The notes beneath the pieces are model-generated. The model saw only the letters and a program-made list of their open reading frames with translations, was not told the origin of the DNA and did not search any database. 64,000 nucleotides of DNA from positions 1,487,501 to 1,551,500 of the forward strand of contig PHTZ01000001.1 of NCBI GenBank assembly GCA_002813285.1, given 5' to 3'. Positions 27,980-36,289 of the stretch are shown here, in pieces (position 1 is the first letter of the stretch; every line of letters begins with the position of its first letter). The position numbers and the translations under genes are program-made. The stretch is from Flavobacteriaceae bacterium MAR_2009_75 (GTDB lineage Bacteria > Bacteroidota > Bacteroidia > Flavobacteriales > Flavobacteriaceae).

Positions 27980-28981
27980 TCAATTGCCCCAGATACGACC
28001 CCAAAGTGCTTTTAATAGTCGTTTTGCATCTTCAGTTTTTCTTGGAGTTTTGATAACATTGACACCTTCTGTTGTTTTTTCTAATTTGTAGCTAAATGCA
28101 AATTGGGTCTCGTTGGGATCAAGACTGACCAGTCCGAAACGAAGATCATTAAAAAAAAGACCGTCCTCTGTTTTTGATATCGTATACCACCCTTCTGTAA
28201 TCGCTATAAGACGATTGATTTTACTGTTTGTGGTTAGGCTATCTAAATAGTCGTGGTTTTTAGGATACCTCTTAAAAGATATTCGCTCCGTATCAAAAAA
28301 TGAATAGTTACCGATGAGATAGGCATCGCCCACATCAATATTGGCCATCCATAAAATGCTATTAAAAGGTGACGGCCGAGTATCTATTTTATAATATGTT
28401 ATATTTTGCTCGTCAAGAGCTTTTAGAAACTGATTATAGCCAAGACCTTTCAAAATCAAAGTCAATATCAAATAGAACGTGCTAATGAACAATCCTAACC
28501 TATTGTACTTTATTCGTTGAGGCGATGTTCTCTTTTGAAACATCGCTAGAACCACAAAGACCAGGAATGGCAACGTATAAAGCGGATCTATGACGAAGAT
28601 ATTCTGAAAGGCCAACCGAACATCAAAAGGCCAGAAAAGTTGGGTTCCCCATGTTGTAAAAGCATCGAGAATCGGGTGCGTGAACAGCCCCCAGAACATC
28701 AGCCAAGACCATTCTCTCCAACTTGCCTCTCTTTTTCGCTCCAATTTTGAGATGATCCAGCCGAAAACGGGGGCGAAAACTATTGAAAAAAAAACGGAAT
28801 GACTGAAACCTCTATGCACCTCTGTAGCTGTAACCGTATCGAATACGTAATTGGCCAGAACATCTAAGTCAGGTATTGTACCGGCAATGGCCCCATAAAG
28901 CATAGCCTTATTACCCACTTTTTTGCCCAACACCGCTTCACCTACGGCGGCACCAAGAACGATTTGGGTCAGCGAATCCAT
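27980..28981 (-). CDS. YdjM-type metal-dependent hydrolase, integral membrane
   Basis: A 333-residue membrane protein. The N-terminal half carries the family motifs MDSLTQIVLGAAVGEAVLG, GTIPDLDVL, HRGFSHS (about 56-62) and THPILDAFTTWGTQLFWPF (about 100-118). These supply His/Asp ligands for a metal in the YdjM/LexA-regulated inner-membrane family. Several hydrophobic helices surround them; the C-terminal 150 residues are a soluble domain. The enzymatic substrate is unknown. It follows the MutS-like gene by 16 bp on the same strand, so the two are likely co-transcribed. Confidence 0.85.
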   Translation of the reverse strand: MDSLTQIVLGAAVGEAVLGKKVGNKAMLYGAIAGTIPDLDVLANYVFDTVTATEVHRGFSHSVFFSIVFAPVFGWIISKLERKREASWREWSWLMFWGLFTHPILDAFTTWGTQLFWPFDVRLAFQNIFVIDPLYTLPFLVFVVLAMFQKRTSPQRIKYNRLGLFISTFYLILTLILKGLGYNQFLKALDEQNITYYKIDTRPSPFNSILWMANIDVGDAYLIGNYSFFDTERISFKRYPKNHDYLDSLTTNSKINRLIAITEGWYTISKTEDGLFFNDLRFGLVSLDPNETQFAFSYKLEKTTEGVNVIKTPRKTEDAKRLLKALWGRIWGN

Positions 28982-28997
28982 ATATCATGAAGTTTAG

Positions 28998-30770
28998 TTA
29001 GTCGACTATTTCCATTTTCTTCAACAAGAACGAGGCATTCATATTTTGACAGACCCCTTCTTTAAATTTGTAATCAAAATGAAGTTCATTATCTATTATT
29101 TCCGCATCAAAATAATGGTTCTCAACTTGCGGTAATTCATCAGCAACCTCGCAAAGACTAAGATCATGTGTAGCAATGATTCCTGTGGACTTTGAACTGA
29201 CCAAACGCTCTACAAATTTACGACTGCCTTTCGCCTTATCTGTGCTGTTGGTACCTTTCAAGATTTCATCAAGTACAATAAAATAGCGGTCGGTCTGAAT
29301 TTCATCGACTATAAACTTTAACCTTTTCAATTCAGAGAAAAAATAAGACTCGTCGTCTGTCAACGAATCGGTAGTTCGCATGCTGGTAATTAATTTGATC
29401 GGATTGTAATTCACTTCTTTCGCACAGACCGGAAGACCCAGATTAGCCATTACAATTTCAAGTGAAACAGTACGTAGAAAGGTACTTTTGCCTGCCATGT
29501 TCGCTCCTGTGACAATGAAAAACTGTTCATTATCTATCTTGAAATCATTTAAAACGCTCTGTTCCGGATTCAATAAAGGGTGCCCGGTACTTATGGAGTT
29601 TAAGACCGAACCTTCGGTCTTAATTTTCGGGAATGTATACGAGGGGTGGTTAAAGGCAAAATTACCCATACTATTATAAGCATCGAAAAAAGCGATAGCC
29701 TGAAACCATTTTTCGGTATATGCACCATATTTTTGTATCCACTCTTCTATCTGGTAGCAGTGGCTAATGGTACGTAAGAATAACCCATTACCGAAAATAA
29801 AGTAAACCATGTTGCCCACTTTATCCAAGTTGTACAATAGTTTTGAAAAATGTTCGGTAACTTCAGAAACCTTGAACTTCTCAGAAGTGATATTCAATTT
29901 TTGAGATTTTAATATCTCAGAATCGAAATTCTCTTTTTCTATAAGCACCAATAACTTATTGTACTGCTGAAATACACTTTGCACCTTGGATGCACTTTCC
30001 GCTAAAAAAATAATTTTTTTAATATACATACCGGTAATACCCATTCCTATGACCCACCATATTATCAATACGGTTTCCGGAATAAAATCCATAAAATAAA
30101 GTATGAACCAACCTATACTGAGAACCGAAAAAACATACGGAAGAACCTTCATTACCTTAGGCACGAACAATTTATGGTTTTCCAGCCAATTTATGATACT
30201 TTCTGCATGGGTCGTGGTCTTTGCCAAGGTAGCTATAGCCGAAAATTTTTGACGCCATTCGGGTAGTTGTGAAAGCTCTTTAACGGCCTCTTGTTTCTTC
30301 TCTATTGCTGCAACATCGTTTGATTTGAGTAGTCTTGCAAAAATCTCACTCCCCTGTTTAAGCGCTGTGCGATTGACATATTGATAGAATGAACCTCTGC
30401 CGAACAGATCAATATCTTGGCTAAAATAGTGTGTTGGGTCTTTAAACTCATTACCTTCCGGTAGGTCATGAAAATTTCGGGCCAAGACTTTCAACTCGGT
30501 TTTATTGATTTCAATGAGCGATTTCAGTAAATCGCTTTGATATTGCAAATTACTATGCCTCGTAACCAAGAAAAGAAATAACGCTACGGTTACCAGTAAA
30601 ACGACCAATATCATTTTGGTCTGCGGAGCAACAAAGTAAACAGCAACAATTGCTATACAAAAAATGGCCAATCGCAACATACTGGAGGCATAAAGGCGCC
30701 TCTTCACACTAGCCAATCGATGTTCATATTTTTCTATTTCGGCCGTGTAAAAAGAAGACAGTTCGTTCAT
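28998..30770 (-). CDS. Membrane-anchored MutS-like ATPase
   Basis: A 590-residue protein whose C-terminal part (about 390-590) is a MutS domain V ATPase. Walker A is GANMAGKSTFLRTVSLE, Walker B is YFIVLDEILKGTNSTDKA, and the ST(x)DDESYFFSEL segment and IIATHDLSL are conserved. There is no mismatch-recognition domain. Instead, two hydrophobic pairs are present (about 28-66 and about 207-257), giving probably four membrane helices. The protein belongs to the membrane MutS-like group of Bacteroidota, whose role is unsettled. Classical mismatch repair is unlikely. Confidence 0.85.
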   Translation of the reverse strand: MNELSSFYTAEIEKYEHRLASVKRRLYASSMLRLAIFCIAIVAVYFVAPQTKMILVVLLVTVALFLFLVTRHSNLQYQSDLLKSLIEINKTELKVLARNFHDLPEGNEFKDPTHYFSQDIDLFGRGSFYQYVNRTALKQGSEIFARLLKSNDVAAIEKKQEAVKELSQLPEWRQKFSAIATLAKTTTHAESIINWLENHKLFVPKVMKVLPYVFSVLSIGWFILYFMDFIPETVLIIWWVIGMGITGMYIKKIIFLAESASKVQSVFQQYNKLLVLIEKENFDSEILKSQKLNITSEKFKVSEVTEHFSKLLYNLDKVGNMVYFIFGNGLFLRTISHCYQIEEWIQKYGAYTEKWFQAIAFFDAYNSMGNFAFNHPSYTFPKIKTEGSVLNSISTGHPLLNPEQSVLNDFKIDNEQFFIVTGANMAGKSTFLRTVSLEIVMANLGLPVCAKEVNYNPIKLITSMRTTDSLTDDESYFFSELKRLKFIVDEIQTDRYFIVLDEILKGTNSTDKAKGSRKFVERLVSSKSTGIIATHDLSLCEVADELPQVENHYFDAEIIDNELHFDYKFKEGVCQNMNASFLLKKMEIVD

Positions 30771-30966
30771 GTAGTCTCTGCGTTTTTTATTGCCGATAAA
30801 GATAAGCCTTCTCCATCAGTCTAGGGAAAGCCAAACCGCTTCACCGAAGAATAAGTTAAATCGTGTTGAATTAAATGATCAGTATCTTAAAAAAGATGCC
30901 ATCCAATTTCGCAAAGTCATACTATTAATATCAGAATGTACTAAACAATTTAGTTACCGTCAGACA

Positions 30967-31329
30967 TCACTTATCGAGATGATCATAATCCGATTTAAGT
31001 TTCTTTGTGAATTTAGATACTACAAGTTCATATGAATGGTCGATAAGTTCAGTAATCAATTTTGGGGGCACTTCGTTCAGTATAATAGTATTCCAGTGTA
31101 CTTTGCTCATGTGGTAGCCCGATAAAATTGCTCCGTCATATTCTTCACGAAGTGCGATTGCCCGTTCTGGATCACATTTCAGATTTACTTGAGGTGGCAA
31201 TCTTTCCAAACCGGTCAGGGCAAACATTTTGCCCATCACTTTAAAGACCAAAGTATCGGGACCAAATGGCAATTCTTCGGTCACTCCCTTTTTGGTCAAA
31301 CAATAATCACGAAATAGCTCTATGTTCAT
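30967..31329 (-). CDS. MmcQ/YjbR-family DNA-binding-like protein
   Basis: A 120-residue protein with the MmcQ/YjbR fold: RDYCLTKKGVTEELPFGPD at the start, VFKVMGKMFALTGLE, VNLKCDPERAIALREEY, and HWNTIILNEVPPKLITELI. The fold resembles CyaY-like double-wing proteins; DNA binding is suggested by family name but not proven. It overlaps the upstream GNAT gene by 4 bp (ATGA), which points to translational coupling. Confidence 0.88.
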   Translation of the reverse strand: MNIELFRDYCLTKKGVTEELPFGPDTLVFKVMGKMFALTGLERLPPQVNLKCDPERAIALREEYDGAILSGYHMSKVHWNTIILNEVPPKLITELIDHSYELVVSKFTKKLKSDYDHLDK

Positions 31330-31877
31330 GACTTTAAAGATTTTGATTTGACCTTATCTAAAAGGGGTTCTACGTTCGGCCAATGATATCGGGTTTTCTT
31401 AATTTGACGGTCGCCAATGTCATTTCCGGGTATGGTTTCTATTAGTTCACCTCCTAAAGATTTGTAAAAATGGTGAGCAGCTGTATTCTGTTCAAGCACC
31501 CAAAGATACATGCCCGAATCGGTATGATTAGCTTGAATTTCTTTGGCAATCATAGCAATCAACTGGCTACCGACCCCCATTCCCTTAAGTTCAGAAGATA
31601 CGTGTAGATTATCGACCAATGTTCCATACTTTTCGCTATCATCAAAGTAAGCGCAGATAAAACCGACCAAAGAACTTTGATGAATCGCCAACACCACTTG
31701 TTGATTGGCTTTTGGTTCGTTCAAGCGTTCTGACCAAACTTTTATTCGGTCTTCAAGGGCGAGATTATCTAAATACTCATCACTAAAGGCTCCACGGTAG
31801 TTCTGTTGCCAACTTCTGGCGTGCAACTCGGCTATTGATTTACTATCTTTTATTGTGGCCTTTCTGAACTGTAACAT
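31326..31877 (-). CDS. GNAT-family N-acetyltransferase
   Basis: A 183-residue acetyltransferase. The acetyl-CoA binding motif A is VSSELKGMGVGSQLIAMIAKE, and LWVLEQNTAAHHFYKSLGGE forms the typical C-terminal segment. It would transfer an acetyl group to an amine of a small molecule or protein; the substrate is unknown. It sits in a tight run of minus-strand genes, 3 bp after the Dabb-type gene and overlapping the MmcQ gene. Confidence 0.9.
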   Translation of the reverse strand: MLQFRKATIKDSKSIAELHARSWQQNYRGAFSDEYLDNLALEDRIKVWSERLNEPKANQQVVLAIHQSSLVGFICAYFDDSEKYGTLVDNLHVSSELKGMGVGSQLIAMIAKEIQANHTDSGMYLWVLEQNTAAHHFYKSLGGELIETIPGNDIGDRQIKKTRYHWPNVEPLLDKVKSKSLKS

Positions 31878-31880
31878 GGT

Positions 31881-32282
31881 TTAATCTTGAATTCCCATAG
31901 AATCGTAAACAATAACCTTCGTCCATAAATCTGCAGATTCTTCAATAAACAGTTTATGGGGCGCCTCATCTTGATAGTTTTGCTGTGCTTCGGCCGATTC
32001 AAAAGTGACAATTAAAGAGTAAGTGAACGAACCATCGACCACATCACGGCTCGCCCTAGGTGGTTTACCTATAAAATTGGTCTTGGCATAGGCTGAGTTA
32101 TCCAAAAACTTCTGCAACGAAGTCTCAAAAGCCTTTCGGTCTTCTTGGCTGTCAGGGTTCTTTAACCAGAAAAAAACGGTATGGGTAAAATTAGGGTCAA
32201 ATTCTCTCATTTCATCTGTTGTTTGGCCATAGGTGACTATAGCAAGGGTTAAAAATAAAATAGTAGTTGTAATTTTTTTCAT
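31881..32282 (-). CDS. Dabb (stress-responsive A/B barrel) family protein, exported
   Basis: A 133-residue protein with a signal peptide (residues 1-19, ending TYGQ) and a Dabb ferredoxin-like barrel (about 30-130: FTHTVFFWLKNPDSQEDRKAF and SYALIV-like SLIVTFESAEA). Dabb domains dimerise, and members are stress-induced proteins or small cyclases. The exported form is common in Flavobacteriaceae. No catalytic residues can be assigned. Confidence 0.85.
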   Translation of the reverse strand: MKKITTTILFLTLAIVTYGQTTDEMREFDPNFTHTVFFWLKNPDSQEDRKAFETSLQKFLDNSAYAKTNFIGKPPRASRDVVDGSFTYSLIVTFESAEAQQNYQDEAPHKLFIEESADLWTKVIVYDSMGIQD

Positions 32283-32296
32283 AGCTCAATAATACT

Positions 32297-32920
32297 TTAT
32301 TTCTCTAGTAGTTCTTTTTGTTTTTCAGAAACTTCAATACTGGAGTAATCTAACTTCCAGCCAATCGTTTCCACAATTTTTTCAATCAATAAAACGGCTT
32401 GAATGGCTTCTTTTCGAGCAGTTTCCATTAATCCGCTTTCAGGGATCTTTTCTCGTATATGTTGCTTGGCCTCTTTGTTCAATAGGGTCAAATCATCGGG
32501 TGAGAAAAAATTGAACATTCCGCTTTGAATATCATAAAATTGGATATCGGGCTCGATAGAAAGTATTTCAGGTTCCGGAAAGTTCGTCATGATAATTCTC
32601 TTGTTCGCATTATCGGCCCGAATTTCGATTTTCTTAAGATCATAACCAATTTGAGCTTTGGCATTAATGACCATCAACGCCTTTTTCTTGCTGGTCACCA
32701 AGCTCATAAAATGCTCTTTAATATTTTCGTAGCGATAGATTTCGGCAAAATCACCCTCTACCGATACCAACTTACAGACCGTTCGAATCTTTTCGAGCAA
32801 TACCTCAGACTGGTGTTCCGTTGCCTCTTTGCTCTTCTTCTTGTTAAAAAAAGAGAACACCCAATACATAAGAATGGCCCCGAGTATGAGCCCTAAAAAA
32901 GAATCGAAGATAGTATCCAT
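32297..32920 (-). CDS. DUF4230 membrane-anchored protein
   Basis: A 207-residue protein with one N-terminal membrane segment (about 5-24, FLGLILGAILMYWVFSFF). The soluble DUF4230 domain (about 42-190) contains VCKLVSVEGDFAEIYRYEN, ALMVINAKAQIGYDL and IIMTNFPEPEILSIEPDIQ. The family is widespread in Bacteroidota and Firmicutes and has no assigned function. It lies between the DUF4260 and Dabb genes with 3- and 14-bp gaps, inside the same operon. Confidence 0.85.
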   Translation of the reverse strand: MDTIFDSFLGLILGAILMYWVFSFFNKKKSKEATEHQSEVLLEKIRTVCKLVSVEGDFAEIYRYENIKEHFMSLVTSKKKALMVINAKAQIGYDLKKIEIRADNANKRIIMTNFPEPEILSIEPDIQFYDIQSGMFNFFSPDDLTLLNKEAKQHIREKIPESGLMETARKEAIQAVLLIEKIVETIGWKLDYSSIEVSEKQKELLEK

Positions 32921-32923
32921 TTT

Positions 32924-33274
32924 TTATTTTCCTATTTCACCCAAATGGGTAAACTTAAAGCCTTTGTTATATTTTAATCCGTACCCGAAAATACGGTCCA
33001 TGGCCGAATGCGAAAATAAGATAATACCGACCAATTGCCATTCGGGTCGTGAAAGATAACTTGCTAAAACATAAATTGCAATGGCCACCCCCTTATGATG
33101 AAAAAGATTGTACCCCAGAGCACCTACTCTAGTATTGACCAAATAGCCCAGCATACCGATATCTGGTATCAATATAAGCACTAAAAACCACCACCATTGA
33201 TACGGCAACATACCGAACAAATATATGCCAAGCCCGAACATGGCCAACTCCTCTAATTTTAGAATACCTTTCAT
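32924..33274 (-). CDS. DUF4260 membrane protein
   Basis: The start is the ATG at 33274, which overlaps the stop codon of the upstream cyclase gene (TGATG); a GTG one codon earlier is less likely. The 116-residue product has about four hydrophobic helices and the family motif PDIGMLGYLVNTRVGALGYNL followed by HHKG and SHSAMDRIFGYGLKY. DUF4260 has no known activity. The one-base overlap implies coupling with the cyclase. Confidence 0.85.
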   Translation of the reverse strand: MKGILKLEELAMFGLGIYLFGMLPYQWWWFLVLILIPDIGMLGYLVNTRVGALGYNLFHHKGVAIAIYVLASYLSRPEWQLVGIILFSHSAMDRIFGYGLKYNKGFKFTHLGEIGK

Positions 33275-34023
33275 CACTCTTCTATTTCATAAAGTATGGG
33301 GCGACTAGGGCACGCATCGTTCTCAAAAGCCGCCATTTGAAGATTAAGAAAGTACCATCCATCCTTTATACCATCGGGTACATAAATAAATTCTGTAATC
33401 GTAGCCTGTTTGCGCAACTGACCGTCAAAAGCCCAAAAAGTCTTATGGGCCTCTAACCTTCCATCATCTTTTTCTTTATCTACCGAAGGCAGGTCAATCA
33501 ATAAATGGTTTACCCCTTTCTCCAATAATAATTCCACAGCCTCCTGTAGCAGAAAAGGCGGATTGGTATTTGAATATTGCTTCGATAACTTATTACGCTC
33601 GTTCGGTACAGTTCGAATTACTAGAGCCTCAACGAATTCACTCTCAATGGCCAAATCAAGTACATGCCTAGAAATCACCCAATCGTCACCTTGAAGTTCA
33701 GGAACCACCGTTACCAATTCAGCCAGATAGAAATAGGTGTTCAAGTTTTGATTGACCGAATGAAACTCGGCGGTAATATGCCCAACACCCTCGGTATGGG
33801 TACCATGGGCATGCGGATTGAACCAAATATCATTAAAGTTGGTAGAGCTACCTTCAGAAACCTTTCCTATAAATTCATCCTCTCTGTGCGGCTCTATCTT
33901 TGGATGGTCTATATACCACGCATTTACATTTTGTGCGTCGCCCCGAATAGGTATTGAAATATCGAGCGGTCGTGCCAAATCAATCGTGTATTTTTTCTTA
34001 TCAAGTTCTATGGATGCCTTCAT
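33274..34023 (-). CDS. Cyclase-family (kynurenine formamidase-like) metal hydrolase
   Basis: A 249-residue protein of the cyclase/KynB superfamily. The metal-binding motif HAHGTHTEGVGHI (about residues 71-83) matches the family pattern HxGTHxDxPxH with Glu in place of Asp. LLIDLPSVDKEKDDGRLEAH supplies a further conserved site. Characterised relatives hydrolyse N-formylkynurenine or related amides; the substrate here is not proven and no kynurenine genes are adjacent. The start is the ATG at 34023. Confidence 0.85.
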   Translation of the reverse strand: MKASIELDKKKYTIDLARPLDISIPIRGDAQNVNAWYIDHPKIEPHREDEFIGKVSEGSSTNFNDIWFNPHAHGTHTEGVGHITAEFHSVNQNLNTYFYLAELVTVVPELQGDDWVISRHVLDLAIESEFVEALVIRTVPNERNKLSKQYSNTNPPFLLQEAVELLLEKGVNHLLIDLPSVDKEKDDGRLEAHKTFWAFDGQLRKQATITEFIYVPDGIKDGWYFLNLQMAAFENDACPSRPILYEIEE

Positions 34024-34053
34024 TATTTACAAACCTTCTATTTGAAATTATTT

Positions 34054-35187
34054 TCACGATAAATTAAGCATAAATAAATCTGCAGCGATTCCATCGGCTA
34101 AAAATTTTCCTTTTTTGGTCGTTAACAGGATGTCACCATCCAAATAAAGCAAATGCTCTTCAATATGCTTTTTCGATTGATTGAGGGCATACTCCATATA
34201 TTTTTCTCCGTATTCGGAAGCTATCCTACCCATCGATACGCCCCAAACCGTGCGTAGACCGGTCATCACATATTCATTGTACCGATCAGTAGTCGATAGA
34301 AGTTCAGTTTCAATAGGTAATTCACCTTTTTCAATAGCTTTTAAGTATTTCGGATTGTTATTGACGTTCCAACCTCTTCGAACTCCATCGAAAGAATGTG
34401 CTGAGGGGCCAATACCTAGGTACTTTTTCTGCTGCCAATAGGCCGTGTTGTTCTTTGACAAATAACCGGGTTTGCCGAAATTCGATATTTCATAGTTTTC
34501 AAATCCGGCAGCTTGTAAAGTCTCTACCAGAATATGAAAATGGGCTTGCGCCACCTCATCATCTACATTTTTGACCACCCCTTTTTTGATAAATGTGGCC
34601 AAGGCGGTATGGGGTTCGACCGTAAGAGCATAACTCGAGATATGTGGTATGTCAAAAGAAAGTGCTTTATCTATATTTTGTTTCCAGCGCTCATTGCCCA
34701 TATCGGGCATGCCGTATATCAGGTCGATAGAAATATTATCAAAAAAACGTTTTGCAGTCGCTAACGATTTAACGGCTTCTTCCGCAGAATGGGCTCGGTT
34801 CATCAGCTTTAAATCATCCTCAAAAAAAGACTGTATACCGATACTTAGTCGATTAACCGGACTTTCAGCTAGTGCGATTATTTTTGCTTCGGATAAATCG
34901 TCGGGGTTGGTCTCTAACGTTATTTCCGGATTTTCGCATACCTCATAGTGACTATATACCGAATCGATAATGGACTGTATCTCTGCCGTTTCTAAAACGC
35001 TAGGCGTGCCGCCACCAAAATAAATGGTCTCGACCACATCATTCGAAAATTCATCTTTTCTAAGAAGCAATTCTTTCTTCAATGCCTCGACCATTGCCTC
35101 CTTCTTTCCCATAGACGTAGAGAAATGAAAATCACAATAGTGACAAGCCTGTTTGCAAAAAGGAATATGAATATAAATGCCGCTCAT
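34054..35187 (-). CDS. hemW: HemW-type radical SAM heme chaperone
   Basis: The start is set at the ATG at 35187, which begins the conserved MSGIYIHIPFCKQACHYCDF; a TTG five codons upstream is unlikely. The 377-residue protein has the radical-SAM cluster motif CKQACHYC (Cys at about 11, 15 and 18), the GGGTPS motif and LSIGIQSF. It also has the HemW C-terminal domain with KNNTAYWQQKKYLGIGPSAH. HemW binds heme and delivers it to respiratory proteins; it lacks the residues of coproporphyrinogen dehydrogenase HemN. The four-helix-bundle cassette lies just upstream, separating it from ruvC. Confidence 0.92.
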   Translation of the reverse strand: MSGIYIHIPFCKQACHYCDFHFSTSMGKKEAMVEALKKELLLRKDEFSNDVVETIYFGGGTPSVLETAEIQSIIDSVYSHYEVCENPEITLETNPDDLSEAKIIALAESPVNRLSIGIQSFFEDDLKLMNRAHSAEEAVKSLATAKRFFDNISIDLIYGMPDMGNERWKQNIDKALSFDIPHISSYALTVEPHTALATFIKKGVVKNVDDEVAQAHFHILVETLQAAGFENYEISNFGKPGYLSKNNTAYWQQKKYLGIGPSAHSFDGVRRGWNVNNNPKYLKAIEKGELPIETELLSTTDRYNEYVMTGLRTVWGVSMGRIASEYGEKYMEYALNQSKKHIEEHLLYLDGDILLTTKKGKFLADGIAADLFMLNLS

Positions 35188-35191
35188 TTTT

Positions 35192-35216
35192 ACAATGTAC
35201 AATTAACAGTTATCAA
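35192..35216 (+). repeat. Left imperfect inverted repeat of the four-helix-bundle cassette
   Basis: Bases 35192-35216 match the reverse complement of 35637-35661 at 19 of 25 positions (shared cores ACAATG and CAATTA). The pair brackets the four-helix-bundle gene. Confidence 0.55.
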
Positions 35217-35250
35217 TTTGCAATATTACTTTGATAATTGGGAGCGCCAC

Positions 35251-35547
35251 TTACTTTTTCATCCTTGTTGATTTTAAAATAGAGAACATTGTACGTGAAA
35301 GTTCATCTGCCTTGCCTACTAATAACTTAGAACTTTCCGAAGATAAATATTCTGAGTCGGCCAGTAACTTCAACCAATATTTAGTTTCTAAACTCTCTTT
35401 ATAAGCTACAGAAATTTTCGAAGAAAAATCTGCGGTGGAGATGGCTCCATTAGCCTCTGCAATATTTGCACCAATAGATGTTCCACACCGAAGTATTTGT
35501 TTAGACAGAACGTATTCGTTCTTTTCCTCTTTCAAAAACTTGAACAC
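35251..35547 (-). CDS. Four-helix-bundle (S23/IVS-like) protein, start region irregular
   Basis: Residues match the small four-helix-bundle family (23S rRNA intervening-sequence-protein-like): YVLSKQILRCGTSIGANIAEA and KISVAYKESLETKYWLKLL. The GTG at 35547 would start a 98-residue protein. The family N-terminus (NPLAEKSYAFALEIVR) continues in frame upstream of that GTG without any ATG before a stop. The nearest ATG (35609-35607) is in another frame and would fit after a one-base change. So the gene may use a rare start codon or carry a small frameshift. The function of the family is unknown; the Avd accessory protein of retroelements shares the fold. It is flanked by imperfect inverted repeats. 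Confidence 0.75.
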   Translation of the reverse strand: MFKFLKEEKNEYVLSKQILRCGTSIGANIAEANGAISTADFSSKISVAYKESLETKYWLKLLADSEYLSSESSKLLVGKADELSRTMFSILKSTRMKK

Positions 35548-35636
35548 TCTTACAATCTCTAAGGCGAAAGCATATGATTTTTCTGCTAAAGGATTATTAG
35601 GTTGAACATTTAGAATTGTTTATCGTACATTAAATT

Positions 35637-35661
35637 TTGGTCATTGCTAATTGATCATTGT
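35637..35661 (-). repeat. Right imperfect inverted repeat of the four-helix-bundle cassette
   Basis: Partner of 35192-35216 in opposite orientation. It ends 16 bp from the stop codon of ruvC, so the cassette fills the whole ruvC-hemW spacer. Confidence 0.55.
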
Positions 35662-35677
35662 TTATTGCCGAACTGAA

Positions 35678-36235
35678 TTACCCCTTTTTCACCCTTTTTG
35701 CATTCTGTTTTACAAAAGCTTCCCAACCTGTATAATTTTTACCGACATCGACTCTGCCTTCATTATAAAAATGACAAACGGCAGCTGCCAGACCATCAGT
35801 ACTATCCAAATTTTTAGGTAAGGTCTTTAGTCCCAACGTACTCTGTAACATTCTTGCTACCTGCTCTTTGCTCGCATTACCATTGCCCGTTATCGCCATT
35901 TTAATTTTCTTGGGAAGATATTCCGTAATAGGTATTTGCCTCGACAAACCGGCAGCCATGGCAACCCCCTGAGCCCTGCCCAACTTGAGCATCGATTGCA
36001 CGTTTTTACCAAAAAATGGTGCTTCGATGGCAATTTCATCAGGGTGGTAGGTATCTATCAGTTCAATAGTACGTTCGAAAATCAATTTTAATTTGGTGTA
36101 GGGGTCATCGTATTTCTTCAACAAGAGTTCGTTCATTTGAATGAATTCCATTTTTTTGCCCACCACTTTTATGAGTCCGAAACCCATGATGGTCGTACCG
36201 GGATCAATACCTAATATGATTTTTTCTTTTGTCAA
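35678..36235 (-). CDS. ruvC: RuvC Holliday-junction endonuclease
   Basis: A 185-residue nuclease with the RuvC motifs. ILGIDPGTTIMGFG holds the first catalytic Asp (residue 11), AIEAPFFGKNVQSMLKLGRAQGV holds the catalytic Glu, and DSTDGLAAAVCHF holds the C-terminal Asp pair. It resolves Holliday junctions together with RuvAB in the cytoplasm. The only reasonable start is TTG at 36235, giving MTKEKIILGIDPGT as in relatives; no ATG precedes it. It was probably adjacent to hemW before the four-helix-bundle cassette arrived. Confidence 0.92.
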   Translation of the reverse strand: MTKEKIILGIDPGTTIMGFGLIKVVGKKMEFIQMNELLLKKYDDPYTKLKLIFERTIELIDTYHPDEIAIEAPFFGKNVQSMLKLGRAQGVAMAAGLSRQIPITEYLPKKIKMAITGNGNASKEQVARMLQSTLGLKTLPKNLDSTDGLAAAVCHFYNEGRVDVGKNYTGWEAFVKQNAKRVKKG

Positions 36236-36289
36236 ATTTTAATGGTTGATGAGGTAAACAATTAATTAGCTAGACACTACAGACCTTAA

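Noticed and set aside
28998-30770. Annotation as the DNA mismatch-repair protein MutS
   Set aside because: There is no mismatch-recognition or connector domain, the length is well below MutS, and membrane helices are present.
34054-35187. Annotation as oxygen-independent coproporphyrinogen III oxidase HemN
   Set aside because: The N-terminus and the KNNTAYW block match HemW; HemN-specific features are absent.
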